A stretch of DNA of 40,182 nt from Mangrovicoccus ximenensis (GCF_003056725.1 NZ_QBKZ01000004.1:70952-111133); one strand, 5' to 3'; numbered from the stretch's first letter, positions 29,564-37,443 are shown. Translations and numbers: made by a program. The notes: a model not told the origin generated them from the sequence alone.

Positions 29564-31111
29564 ATGGCCAATGACGATCTTGCCTTCCTTCCGCCCGGCG
29601 TCTCGCAAGCCGATTTCGCCGCCGCCCTCGCCGAATGGCGCAGCATCGCCGGCGCGGAATTCGTCTCCGCCGATCCCGACCGGCTGGCCTCCTATTCCAA
29701 GGTGATGCTGCCGGTGCCTGCCGCGCGCCACCGTCCGGCGGGCTTCGTGGCGCCCGCCTCGGTCGAGGAAGTGCAGGCGGTGGTGAAGGTGGCCGAGCGC
29801 TACGGCATCCCGCTCTGGACCATCTCCACCGGCAAGAACCTCGGCTATGGCGATGCCGCGCCCGCGACGCCCGGCCAGGTGGTGCTGGACCTCAAGCGGA
29901 TGAACCGCATCCTCGAGGTCGATGAGACGCTGGGCTATGCGCTGGTCGAGCCGGGCGTGACCTATATGCAGCTCAAGCAGTATCTCGAGGCGAATTCCAT
30001 CCCGCTCTGGATCAGCTTCCCCTCCTCGGGGCCGGTGGCCGGGCCGATGGGCAACACGCTCGACCGCGGCGTCGGCTACAACCGCTACGGCCAGCATTTC
30101 GAGAATTTCTGCGGCCTCGAGGTCGTGCTCGCCGACGGCTCGCTCTTGCGCACCGGCATGGGCGGGGTCGAGAACAGCCGCGAATGGAACGTCTATCGCT
30201 GGGGCTACGGGCCCTGGGTCGACGGCATCTTCAGCCAGTCGAATTTCGGCGTCGTCACCAAGATCGGCATCTGGCTGATGCCGAAGCCGCCGATGAGCCT
30301 CGGATTCCTCTGCGGCTGGAACGACGACGAGGGCATGGGCAAGGGCATCGACGTGGTGCGCCACCTGCACCTGAACAAGGTGATCGAGAACGCGGTGCTG
30401 GGCCATACCATGTACCATATCGCCCAGACCCGCCGCCGCGCCGACATCTATGACGGGCCGGGCGCGATCCCGCGCGCGCGCGTCAAGGAGATCTGCAACG
30501 AGATGGGGCTCGGCATCTGGGGGCACATCACCACGCTCTACGGCACCGAGGAGCAGATCGAGGTCAACCTGAAGATCGCCCGCGAGGCCTTCGCCGCCAC
30601 CGGCGGCCAGTTCATGACCGAGCGCGATCCCGGCATCCGCGAGACCCCGTTCCATCACTGGAACCTCAACATGACCAACGAGCCGACCCTGACCGAATTC
30701 ACCATCTACAACTACAAGGGCGGCGGCGGCTCGTCCTGGCTGGCGCCGGTGGTGCGCTGCGAGGGCTCGGAGGCGCTCAGGCAGTTCAACCTGATGCACG
30801 GCGTGCTCGACGAATACGGCTTCGACTATATCGGCGGCTTCCTGATCGGCGGGCGCCATGCCGAACAGCTGACCGACATCCTCTACGACCGCAACGACGC
30901 CGAGGAGATGGACCGCGCGCGGCGCTGCTATCTCGCGATGATCGAGGCGCTGCACGGCGCGGGCTACGGCATCTACCGCACCTCGACCACCTTCATGGAC
31001 GACGTTGCCGAAACCTACGGGCCCGCGCAGCGCGCGCTGAACCGCCGGCTGAAGCTGGCGCTCGACCCGAAGGGCATCCTCGCCCCGGGCAAGTCCGGCA
31101 TCACGGCCTGA
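29564..31111 (+). CDS. FAD-dependent oxidase/dehydrogenase of the vanillyl-alcohol oxidase / p-cresol methylhydroxylase type
   Basis: A 515-residue protein, as long as PchF-type flavoproteins (about 520), starting at an ATG with GAAGGAG upstream. The N-terminal FAD-binding domain has GFVAPASVEEVQAVVKVAER, PLWTISTGKNLGYGDAAPAT and VDETLGYALVEPGVTYMQLK; the middle has FCGLEVVLADGSLLRTGMGG and WVDGIFSQSNFGVVTKIGIW; the C-terminus ends SYGP-like TYGPAQRALNRRLKLALD and ILAPGKSGI. This family oxidises para-substituted phenols such as p-cresol, eugenol or vanillyl alcohol. No cytochrome c subunit is adjacent, so electrons may go to oxygen or to an unlinked partner. The next codirectional gene began as an SDR, which could have handled the alcohol product, but it is truncated. 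Confidence 0.82.
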   Translation: MANDDLAFLPPGVSQADFAAALAEWRSIAGAEFVSADPDRLASYSKVMLPVPAARHRPAGFVAPASVEEVQAVVKVAERYGIPLWTISTGKNLGYGDAAPATPGQVVLDLKRMNRILEVDETLGYALVEPGVTYMQLKQYLEANSIPLWISFPSSGPVAGPMGNTLDRGVGYNRYGQHFENFCGLEVVLADGSLLRTGMGGVENSREWNVYRWGYGPWVDGIFSQSNFGVVTKIGIWLMPKPPMSLGFLCGWNDDEGMGKGIDVVRHLHLNKVIENAVLGHTMYHIAQTRRRADIYDGPGAIPRARVKEICNEMGLGIWGHITTLYGTEEQIEVNLKIAREAFAATGGQFMTERDPGIRETPFHHWNLNMTNEPTLTEFTIYNYKGGGGSSWLAPVVRCEGSEALRQFNLMHGVLDEYGFDYIGGFLIGGRHAEQLTDILYDRNDAEEMDRARRCYLAMIEALHGAGYGIYRTSTTFMDDVAETYGPAQRALNRRLKLALDPKGILAPGKSGITA

Positions 31112-31161
31112 CACCGCGCCCGGCCCTTCCGCGGCCGGGCGCTTTCCGAAGGAGAACGACA

Positions 31162-31270
31162 ATGAGCGACAGCTACATGGATTTCGACGGCAGTTCCGTC
31201 CTGATCACCGGCGCGGCCACCGGCATCGGCCGCGCCACGGCGCTGGCCTTCGCGGGCCGCGGCGCGCCCG
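31162..31270 (+). pseudogene. Short-chain dehydrogenase (SDR), N-terminal fragment
   Basis: An ATG at 31162 with GAAGGAG upstream opens MSDSYMDFDGSSVLITGAAT followed by GIGRATALAFAGRGA, the cofactor-binding TGxxxGIG start of a classical SDR. After about 35 residues the frame leaves the family (near 31270) and joins an MmgE/PrpD piece in another frame. It lies 50 bases behind the flavoprotein gene and was probably its operon partner. Confidence 0.75.
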
Positions 31271-31755
31271 GGGCCTCTCCGGTCCCAGCGCGGTGCTCGA
31301 CGGCCCCGCGGGCTTCAAGGCGCTGGTCGGGACGTTCGACCTGGCCGGGGCCGACGCCCTGCGCAGCCGCCTGGCGCACACCCATCTCAAGGCCTATCCG
31401 GTCTGCTATCACGGCCAGTCGCCGGTCGATGCCGCAATGCAGCTCGCGGGCAGGGTGCCGCCGGAAGAGATCGCCCGCGTCCATGTCGAGACCCACGAGG
31501 TTGCCTTTGCCGCGATGGCGGGCGACCCCAGCCGCTGGGCGCCGCCCAACCGCGAGACCGCGGATCACAGCATCCCCTATGTCGTCGGGCATGTCCTGGC
31601 CACCGGCGGCCTGCCCCCCGAAGCCTATGCGCCGGACCGGCTCCGCGATCCCAGGCTCCTGGCCCTTCTCCGGCGCATCGAGGTCGCGCCGCGGGCGGAG
31701 TTCACCGCGGGCTATCCCGCCGAAGCCTGCGCCCGGATCACGCTGGAGACGCGCG
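31265..31755 (+). pseudogene. MmgE/PrpD family protein, internal fragment
   Basis: The plus-strand frame GLSGPSAVLDGPAGFKALVG, then HTHLKAYPVCYHGQSPVDAA, then ARVHVETHEVAFAAMAGDPS, then RETADHSIPYVVGHVLATGG belongs to the MmgE/PrpD (2-methylcitrate dehydratase, iminodisuccinate epimerase) family; the RETADHSIPY block and the preceding histidine are characteristic. Both ends are cut: the N-terminal half is absent and the match ends near CARITLETRGG (31755). The natural reaction cannot be told from this piece. Confidence 0.72.
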
Positions 31756-32080
31756 GCGGTTCCTCGCCGCCCCGCTTCCGCCGCTTCCCGGCGCCCATGC
31801 CCGGTTCAGCCGCTTCCTGCTGCGGACCTCGCAGATCGCCGGAAGCTACTACACCGCCCGCGGCCGCCGCATGGCCATCGCCGCGCTGCTGCCGCGGATC
31901 GCCGCCGGGCGCTGCGGCTATGACCATGAAGCCGCACCCGGCGCCCCGGAGGCAGTCAAGGTCTTGATCCCTGCGTCACCTTTTGCGCATCATGCGGCAA
32001 CAATAACGGCACGGACCCCCCGGGACGCCGACGCGCGTCCGGAAAAAGAGGTGGAGAGCACAGAATGGCTTGGACAGTGA
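31756..32080 (+). pseudogene. Possible capsule export protein (KpsS-like), C-terminal fragment
   Basis: A plus-strand frame, ARFSRFLLRTSQIAGSYYTA followed by RGRRMAIAALLPRIAAGR, continues open to a TGA at 32080, 16 bases inside the next gene. The SQIxGSYYxxxGRR-like pattern reminds me of the C-terminus of rhodobacterial KpsS-type capsule proteins, and the position directly before a Wza-type exporter supports this. The real stop may have been lost. Assignment is tentative. Confidence 0.35.
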
Positions 32081-33201
32081 CCACGCGGGGCCTGCGCCTC
32101 GCCCTGCTCGTGGCCCTCGGCACGGCCATTGCAGGCTGCGGATTGCCGCGATCCGGACCGACCAAGTCCGAGGTGATCGACAGCTCGGTGCAGCGCAGCG
32201 GCTCGACCCATGTGGTGATGGCCAGCCGCGGCGTCGCCAAGGCCGCGAACTATGCGCCCTCCCTCGGTTTCTCGTCCAGCTTCCGCAGCACCGGCGTGGT
32301 CGGCTCCGACACGATCCGCGCGGGCGACACGCTGGGCTTGACGATCTGGGAAAATGTCGATCAGGGCATCCTCAGCGCCAGCGGCGCGCCGACCCCGCTG
32401 AACTCGGTGCAGGTCGACGGCGACGGCTACATCTTCGTGCCCTATGCCGGGCGGATGCGGGCCGCCGGCCTGACCCCGGAGCAGCTCAGGATGCAGATCA
32501 CCGAGTCTCTGCAGGCCCAGACCCCCGATCCGCAGGTCATGGTGATGCGCCAGGCCGGCGACGGCGCGACGGTCTCGGTGGCGGGATCGGTCGGCTCGCA
32601 GGGCGTCTATCCGATCGAGCGCCCGACGCGGACGCTGAGCGCGATGCTCGCGCGCGCAGGCGGGCTGACCATCGAATCCGACGTCGCCCAGGTCACCATC
32701 CTGCGCAGCGGCCAGCGCGGCACGATCTGGTTCAACTCGCTCTTCGACACGCCGCAGAACGACATCGCGCTGCGCGGCGGCGACCGCATCCTGGTCGAAG
32801 CCGACCGGCGCTCCTACACCTCGCTCGGCGCCACCGGCGCGCAGACCCGGATCAATTTCAACAGCCAGGAGCTGACCGCGATGGAGGCGCTGGCCCAGGT
32901 CGGCGGCCTGCAGACCAACGCGGCCGACCCGACCGGCATCTTCGTTCTGCGCACCGAACCTGAATCCGTGGCCCGCGTGGTCACCGGCAACCCTGCGCTC
33001 TACGGCCCGCAGCAGGTCGCCTATGTGCTGAACCTGACCTCGGGCGAAGGCCTGTTCGTCGCCAAGGACTTCATGATCCGCAACGCTGACACGATCTATG
33101 TCACCGAAGCGCCTTGGACCCAGTTCAACAAGGCCCTGGCCACTTTCTTCGGCAGCCTGAACACCGTGGCTTCGAGCCAGCAGATCGCGGGAAGCTTCTG
33201 A
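32065..33201 (+). CDS. Polysaccharide export outer-membrane lipoprotein (Wza/KpsD type)
   Basis: The ATG at 32065 (GGTGGAGAG upstream) opens 378 codons. A lipoprotein signal ends AIAGC, with Cys25 as the lipidated residue. The polysaccharide-export domain follows (IRAGDTLGLTIWENVD, VQVDGDGYIFVPYAGRMRAA, LTPEQLRMQITESLQ), then SLBB-like domains (VSVAGSVGSQGVYPIERPTR, TLSAMLARAGGL; later LTAMEALAQVGGLQTNAADP) and a C-terminal amphipathic segment. The protein forms the outer-membrane channel of a capsule or exopolysaccharide exporter. It is intact, but the genes on either side, probably KpsS-like and KpsC-like, are only fragments, so the export machinery is incomplete here. Confidence 0.88.
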   Translation: MAWTVTTRGLRLALLVALGTAIAGCGLPRSGPTKSEVIDSSVQRSGSTHVVMASRGVAKAANYAPSLGFSSSFRSTGVVGSDTIRAGDTLGLTIWENVDQGILSASGAPTPLNSVQVDGDGYIFVPYAGRMRAAGLTPEQLRMQITESLQAQTPDPQVMVMRQAGDGATVSVAGSVGSQGVYPIERPTRTLSAMLARAGGLTIESDVAQVTILRSGQRGTIWFNSLFDTPQNDIALRGGDRILVEADRRSYTSLGATGAQTRINFNSQELTAMEALAQVGGLQTNAADPTGIFVLRTEPESVARVVTGNPALYGPQQVAYVLNLTSGEGLFVAKDFMIRNADTIYVTEAPWTQFNKALATFFGSLNTVASSQQIAGSF

Positions 33202-33377
33202 ACCCGGCCCGGCCGGGCCCGGCCTCGGGGCCCCTCGGCTGCCTCGGCTGGGGGCTCCTTGCCGCGCCGGGCATCCGGCGGATCCTCTTGCACAACGGCT
33301 ACGACCTGCGCCCCGGACTGCCCAGAGCAGCCCGGGGCGTTGCCGTCTGGGGCCAGCGTCCCTCGTGGCGGCATTGA
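33202..33377 (+). pseudogene. Capsule polysaccharide protein KpsC-like, N-terminal fragment
   Basis: The frame following the exporter reads GLLAAPGIRRILLHNGYDLR then PGLPRAARGVAVWGQRPS. An IRRIL-xxx-GYDLR segment and a VAVWG strand mark the beginning of KpsC-type capsule proteins, which add the Kdo linker of group 2 capsules and are about 650 residues long. About 45 residues can be matched; the start codon is uncertain. At about 33368 the DNA switches to an antisense glycine-rich gene. Confidence 0.5.
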
Positions 33378-33715
33378 CCTTGCCCATGCCGCCCGCTTGG
33401 CCGCGCACGTTCAGATCGCCGCCAGATGCCGTACCCCCCGAACCGCCGGATTGCTGGCCCGTGGTCGTGCCGGTCATGCCGAACCCGCCGCCGCCGCCGT
33501 TCGCGACCAGCGACAGCGCGCCGGAACTGGAGAATGTGCTGGCCCCGCCGTTGCCGCCCTGCACGTTTCCGGGGGCACCCTGCCCTCCCGCGCCGACCGC
33601 ATAGCTGTAGGTCTGCCCGGGGACGTGGATATGGAACGCCCGGCTGTAGCCGCCGCCGCCGCCGCCGCCCGAGGCAGCGTCATCCGTGCCGTTGGGGCCA
33701 TCCTGCCCGTCGACC
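33370..33715 (-). pseudogene. Glycine-rich surface or phage-tail-like protein, internal fragment
   Basis: On the minus strand: a GGGGGGG run, then YSRAFHIHVPGQTYSYAVGA, then GGQGAPGNVQGGNGGASTFS, then LSLVANGGGGGFGMTG and GGDLNVRGQAGGMGKVN. Glycine-rich repeats with GxGGxG loops and a VPGQTYSYAVGAGG element are typical of beta-structured tail-fibre or receptor-binding tips of phage-like particles. About 115 residues remain without frameshift; both ends are cut by junctions with KpsC-like and MFS fragments. Confidence 0.55.
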
Positions 33716-33734
33716 CCGCCGCCCGGCTGCCACC

Positions 33735-34034
33735 CCGGCCTGGCCCCTCGCCCTGGCCGGATTCGCGCTGATGGGGCTCGGCTATGCGCCGCTCTACCCG
33801 CTGGCCTTCAGCCGCGCCGCCGCCGATCCGGATCTGGCCGCGGGACAGGCGATCGCCGCCGTGGCGACGCTGGGCTACGGATCGATCCTGATCGGCCCGA
33901 CCTTCATCGGATTCGCCGCCGAGATCGTGTCGCTGCGCGCCGCCTTTCTCCTGGTCGCCGCCGCGGCATGTGTCGCCGCCCTGCTCGCACCGGTGCTGGA
34001 GCGCCGCGGAACCGCCCTGCCCGAGGGCATTTGA
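33735..34034 (+). pseudogene. MFS transporter, C-terminal fragment
   Basis: The plus-strand frame WPLALAGFALMGLGYAPLYP, then AAGQAIAAVATLGYGSILIG, then PTFIGFAAEIVSLRAAFLLV and a last hydrophobic helix ending at the TGA at 34034 contains the last three membrane segments of a major facilitator protein, with the GPxFIGFxAExxSLR loop of the YbjJ-like group. The first nine or so helices are missing. Substrate unknown. Confidence 0.7.
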
Positions 34035-34108
34035 CGGGCAATGCCCCCTCGCCGGCGCTGCCTTACGCAACGTTCCGCACTGCAGAAGAAAAAAGTTCGA
34101 TTTTCCGC

Positions 34109-34137
34109 TTGCAGCCGTCAGCGCCACTGGCTAGAAG
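34109..34137 (+). promoter_or_regulatory. Candidate promoter of the tRNA-Gly array
   Basis: TTGCAG (34109-34114), a spacer of exactly 17 bases, TAGAAG (34132-34137), 19 bases before the first tRNA. Position and spacing support it, and the flanking A-run at 34088-34094 may act as an upstream element. Confidence 0.55.
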
Positions 34138-34155
34138 CCCCTCACTTCTTAGGAC

Positions 34156-34230
34156 GCGGGTGTAGCTCAGGGGTAGAGCACAACCTTGCCAAGGTTGGGG
34201 TCGAGGGTTCGAATCCCTTCGCCCGCTCCA
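34156..34230 (+). tRNA. tRNA-Gly (GCC), copy 1
   Basis: The 75 bases fold as a full tRNA: acceptor GCGGGTG/CGCCCGC, D arm GCTC/GAGC, anticodon stem CAACC/GGTTG with loop TTGCCAA (anticodon GCC), T arm with TTCGAAT, and an encoded CCA end. Confidence 0.97.
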
Positions 34231-34250
34231 AAGAAGCGATGTTGCCGGAT

Positions 34251-34325
34251 GCGGGTGTAGCTCAGGGGTAGAGCACAACCTTGCCAAGGTTGGGGTCGAG
34301 GGTTCGAATCCCTTCGCCCGCTCCA
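34251..34325 (+). tRNA. tRNA-Gly (GCC), copy 2
   Basis: Identical in all 75 bases to copy 1, anticodon GCC, CCA encoded. Confidence 0.97.
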
Positions 34326-34345
34326 AAGAAGCGATGTTGCCGGAT

Positions 34346-34420
34346 GCGGGTGTAGCTCAGGGGTAGAGCACAACCTTGCCAAGGTTGGGGTCGAGGGTTC
34401 GAATCCCTTCGCCCGCTCCA
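34346..34420 (+). tRNA. tRNA-Gly (GCC), copy 3
   Basis: Identical in all 75 bases to copies 1 and 2. The sequence behind it differs from the spacers, and no clear terminator hairpin was seen. Confidence 0.97.
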
Positions 34421-34483
34421 GCGACAATCTTCCCCCAAGACGAAAATGACGAAGACAGCGCAGCGCGCTGTCCCGCCGCCGCC

Positions 34484-35077
34484 TCAGGAACTGCCAGGCA
34501 GCAACCGCAGAACGGCATTGCGCAGGACCGGCTCCAGCGCGACCGGCATGCAGTCTTCGGTGAATTTTCCGTCGAGCTTCAGGAACGCGATTCCGTGGAC
34601 CATGGTCCAGAGCGGAAGCCCAGCGGCGAAAACCTCGTCATCCACCTCCGCGCGGCCCATCCGCGCTGCCACATGGCATAGCAGATGCATGTGGCAGGCC
34701 TCGCCCGCCTCGCAGGTGCCGTCGGATTTCTGCTGCAATTCAGCAAACATAAGCCGGAACACCGCCGGATCCTCGACCGCGAAGTCGATATAGGCGAGGC
34801 CGATCCGCAGAATCGCCTCGGCGGAGCCCAGCTCCAGCCCATCCGTGACCATCCGGAACCGCTCGCCGAGCCGCTCCAGCCCGTCGCGCGCCACGGCATC
34901 GAGCATTTCCTCTCGGTCCTTGAAATGCCGGTAGGGCGCCGCCGAGGACACCCCGGCCTGGCGCGCCGCCTGCGCGACCGAGAACTGCGCCGCACCCTTC
35001 TCCGCCACCAACGCCCGCGAAGCCTCGACGAGCACCCGCTTCAGGTCGCCGTGGTGATAGGATTTGCGCTCTGCCAT
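34484..35077 (-). CDS. TetR/AcrR-family transcriptional regulator
   Basis: The 197-residue protein starts MAERKSYHHGDLKRVLVEAS at an ATG at 35077. Residues 10-60 are the TetR helix-turn-helix (ALVAEKGAAQFSVAQAARQA, then GVSSAAPYRHFKDREEML). The C-terminal ligand domain resembles the TetR_C/WHG type (FAVEDPAVFRLMFAELQQ, LWTMVHGIAFLKLDGKF). It is divergent from a gene that began as a membrane protein of the efflux-adaptor kind, and two perfect inverted repeats stand between them, so it is probably an efflux repressor. The target is now a fragment. Confidence 0.88.
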   Translation of the reverse strand: MAERKSYHHGDLKRVLVEASRALVAEKGAAQFSVAQAARQAGVSSAAPYRHFKDREEMLDAVARDGLERLGERFRMVTDGLELGSAEAILRIGLAYIDFAVEDPAVFRLMFAELQQKSDGTCEAGEACHMHLLCHVAARMGRAEVDDEVFAAGLPLWTMVHGIAFLKLDGKFTEDCMPVALEPVLRNAVLRLLPGSS

Positions 35078-35100
35078 GCCGCCGTCCCGCTTTTTTGCGA

Positions 35101-35122
35101 CGAAACAAAGTAAACTGTTTCG
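35101..35122. promoter_or_regulatory. Candidate TetR operator 1
   Basis: CGAAACA, 8 bases, TGTTTCG: perfect inverted repeat of 7 bases, 24 bases upstream of the tetR start. Confidence 0.5.
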
Positions 35123-35130
35123 TTCAGATT

Positions 35131-35151
35131 GATGTTAGGGTATCTAACATC
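35131..35151. promoter_or_regulatory. Candidate TetR operator 2
   Basis: GATGTTAG, GGTAT, CTAACATC: perfect inverted repeat of 8 bases. A further half-site CTAACATGG is at 35164-35172. The close pairing of two palindromes in the divergent region is typical for TetR self-control. Confidence 0.55.
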
Positions 35152-35212
35152 ATGTAAGTGGCTCTAACATGGAATCGCGGACCGGTAAAGCGGGACGCGG
35201 CAGCCGGAGACC

Positions 35213-35325
35213 GTGACGATGGACCCGACCCCCGACCGCCCCTCCCAGCTGCGCCGTCTCGGCAGGCTCGCCGGAACCTGCGCCGTCGCCGCGCTGTCGC
35301 TCGGCGCGGTGGCGGCGGGAAGCCG
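35213..35325 (+). pseudogene. N-terminal fragment of a membrane or exported protein, possibly an efflux adaptor
   Basis: From GTG 35213 or ATG 35219 (GGAGA upstream) the frame reads MDPTPDRPSQLRRLGRLAGT then CAVAALSLGAVAAGSR: a basic start followed by one hydrophobic helix. This is a signal anchor like that of RND membrane-fusion proteins, which commonly sit divergent to TetR. After about 35 residues the DNA becomes the antisense of an SDR gene. The family is a guess from position. Confidence 0.35.
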
Positions 35326-35429
35326 GTCCGGGCGCCCGCTGCCGCGAACGCTCGCACGATCGCCCCGCCGATTCCCGAAGCGCCGCCCGAGACCAGGACC
35401 GAGCGGCCCGCCAGATTCGCCGCGCTCAC
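35325..35429 (-). pseudogene. SDR-family dehydrogenase, N-terminal fragment coupled to the FAH gene
   Basis: A GTG at 35429 overlaps the FAH stop in a GTGA. The frame MSAANLAGRSVLVSGGASGI followed by GGAIVRAFAAAGAR is the cofactor-binding start of an SDR. It stops matching after about 35 residues at the junction near 35325. FAH-SDR gene pairs occur in acid-sugar (fucose, rhamnose, arabinose) breakdown operons. Confidence 0.65.
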
Positions 35430-36330
35430 AGCAGCCCCCGCCCGGCGAGGTTGCGCATCAGCGCCGCCGTGCCGAAGCTCCATTCCGGGCACTCGGTCGA
35501 GAGCCGCACGGTGTTCCTGAGCGCGCCGAGCTTCGGCTCGGTGATCGTCACAACATCGCCGGTCTTGTGGGTGAAGCCCTGGCCCGGCGCGTCGCGGTCC
35601 TGCACCGGCGCGAAGAGCGTGCCGAGAAACAGGAAGAACCCGTCGGGATACTGGTGGTGGCGCCCGATGGTCTGTGCCACCAGATCGGCGGGCTTCCGGC
35701 TGATCTTCGACATCGAGGACCGTCCGTCGAGCACGAAGCCGTCCTCGCCCTCGACCTTCAGCTCCAGCTCGGCAGTCTCGACATCGGCCATCGAAAAGCC
35801 CTCGTCGAAGAGCCGCAGGAACGGGCCGATCGAACAGGAGGCGTTGTTGTCCTTGGCCTTGCCGAGGAGCAGCGCCGAGCGGCCTTCGACATCGCGCAGG
35901 TTCACGTCATTGCCGAGCGTCGCGCCGAGGACGCGGCCGCGGCTCGACACCGCCAGCACGATCTCGGGCTCGGGGTTGTTCCAGGTGGAAACCGGATGCA
36001 GCCCGACATCGGCGCCCCAGCCCACCGCGCTCATCGGCTGCGCCTTGGAGAAGACCTCGGCGTCGGGGCCGATGCCGACCTCGAGATACTGCGACCAGAG
36101 CCCCTCGGCCTGCAGCACGCGCTTGACCTCCATGGCGGCGGGCGAGCCCGGCTCGATCCCCGACAGGCTGTCGCCGATCACCGCGCCGACCTTGGCGCGG
36201 ATCTCCTGCGCGCGGTCGGCATTGCCGGCCGCCTGTTCCTCGATCACGCGTTCGACCATCGACTCGGCGAAGGTCACGCCGCAGGCCTTGACCGCCTGGA
36301 GATCGCAGGGCGCCAGCAGCCGCAGCCCGT
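35426..36330 (-). pseudogene. Fumarylacetoacetate hydrolase (FAH) family protein, N-terminally truncated
   Basis: About 300 residues from LLAPCDLQAVKACGVTFAES to the C-terminus AALMRNLAGRGLL are intact: VGWGADVGLHPVSTWNNPEP with the metal-ligand Glu, LGNDVNLRDVEGRSALLLGK, SCSIGPFLRLFDEGF, and FFLFLGTLFAPVQDRDAPGQ. These belong to the larger FAH family members of about 385 residues, whose first 80-90 residues are missing here, together with a start codon. The active-site part is retained, but translation is doubtful. The reaction is probably hydrolysis or dehydration of a 2-keto-3-deoxy sugar acid or similar. Confidence 0.72.
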
Positions 36331-36441
36331 CCGCCCCGGCCGCGCCCGAGACGCGGCGGGACGCGCGCGCCGGGGCGGTGGCCAGGGTACAGGGCCGCCG
36401 CGGGATGCGGCGGCCCTCCCGGACCGTCCGGTGCGGCGGCG

Positions 36442-37443
36442 CTACTGCTCGAGATAGGAGCCCTCGACAACCGACGGATCGATCTTGTTGTCCTTCTCGA
36501 ACTCGTTGGTGAAGGCGACGACGCGCTCGACCTCGGCCCGGGTGATCTGCACGCTTTCCGGCGCGCCGCTGGCGAACTCGGCCCAGATGCCGTCGAACAG
36601 TCCCTTGTCGACATCCGCGTAATAGGCCGCGTGGACCGCATCGCGCGCTTCGGACGTGGTTTCGGGATCGCGGATGATGTCGGTCGCGCGCTGGAGCGCC
36701 GAGACGAGCCCGGCGGTCTTTTCCGGGTTCTCCCGGATCCAGCCGGCCCGCGCCGTCGCCACGATGTAGAGGAAGCCGTCGAGGCTTTCGACCTCGCCCG
36801 CGCCGGTATTGAAGGCAAAGACCGCGCCGCGTTCGCGGACGGCGATATGCGGGGCCGGGGCGGAAAGCGAGAGGCCGTCGATCCGGCCTTCCTCCAGCGC
36901 CGCCTGGTAGACGCCGATGTCGCGGCCGAGATAGACGATGGTCATGTCGCGGTCCGGGTCGATGCCCGCCTCCTGCGCGAAGTAGCGGATGATCGACTCG
37001 CCGCCGCCCGGGCCGGATGTGGCGATGCGCGCGCCCTTGAGCGCGGCCAGCATTTCTTCGTGGCTGCTCCGGGCGGTCACGCGGCGGCTTTCGGCCCAGG
37101 CCTTCGAATAGGCGATGGAGCTGCTGTACTGGGTGACCAGCCCGGCGACCATCTGCAGGTCGAGCCCTTCCTTGCGCGCGTAGAGGATGCCGGGGGTCGA
37201 ACCGATCGCCACGTCGGCGCTGCGGCCGACAAGCGCCGCCACGGTCTTGGATCCAGAGCCGGTGCGGATGATTTCCGTCTCGAGCCCTTCCTCGGCGAAG
37301 GCGCCCGCCTGGATCGCGGTGAACAGCGGGATGAAGGCGAAGCTTTCTGTCGAATGCGCGATGCGCAAGGTGTCCTGGGCGCCGGCCAATGTGGCGCCGC
37401 AGGCCAGCCAGAGCGTGGCTGCCAGTTTCAGGATGGTCTGCAT
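36442..37443 (-). CDS. ABC transporter substrate-binding protein, NitT/TauT type
   Basis: The 333-residue protein starts at an ATG at 37443 with a perfect AAAGGAGG upstream. A signal peptide ends LACGATLAGA before QDTLRIA. The fold is that of NMT1/SsuA-like binding proteins: FIPLFTAIQAGAFAEEGLET, VAALVGRSADVAIGSTPG, IATSGPGGGESIIRYFAQEA, VYQAALEEGRIDGLSLSAPA. It should deliver a sulphonate, nitrile, pyrimidine or similar small molecule to an inner-membrane permease. No permease or ATPase of that type is adjacent, and the genes on both sides are fragments, so its transporter has been separated from it. Confidence 0.85.
   Translation of the reverse strand: MQTILKLAATLWLACGATLAGAQDTLRIAHSTESFAFIPLFTAIQAGAFAEEGLETEIIRTGSGSKTVAALVGRSADVAIGSTPGILYARKEGLDLQMVAGLVTQYSSSIAYSKAWAESRRVTARSSHEEMLAALKGARIATSGPGGGESIIRYFAQEAGIDPDRDMTIVYLGRDIGVYQAALEEGRIDGLSLSAPAPHIAVRERGAVFAFNTGAGEVESLDGFLYIVATARAGWIRENPEKTAGLVSALQRATDIIRDPETTSEARDAVHAAYYADVDKGLFDGIWAEFASGAPESVQITRAEVERVVAFTNEFEKDNKIDPSVVEGSYLEQ

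Larger units (their letters stand above)
34156..34420 (+). repeat. Tandem array of three identical tRNA-Gly genes (95-base unit)
   Basis: The three tRNAs are identical and the two 20-base spacers (AAGAAGCGATGTTGCCGGAT) are identical too, so the array is a 95-base unit repeated, with the third spacer missing. This indicates recent amplification or strong gene conversion. The three were probably one transcript, cut by RNase P and an endonuclease. Confidence 0.95.

Noticed and set aside
28817..31162. 781-codon minus-strand frame opposite the flavoprotein gene
   Set aside because: Only its part at 29070-29437 (RsmB) looks like protein; the remainder is antisense of the flavoprotein.
34156..34420. 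Three direct repeats as a CRISPR array
   Set aside because: The 95-base units are full tRNA-Gly genes with identical spacers, not repeats with unique spacers.
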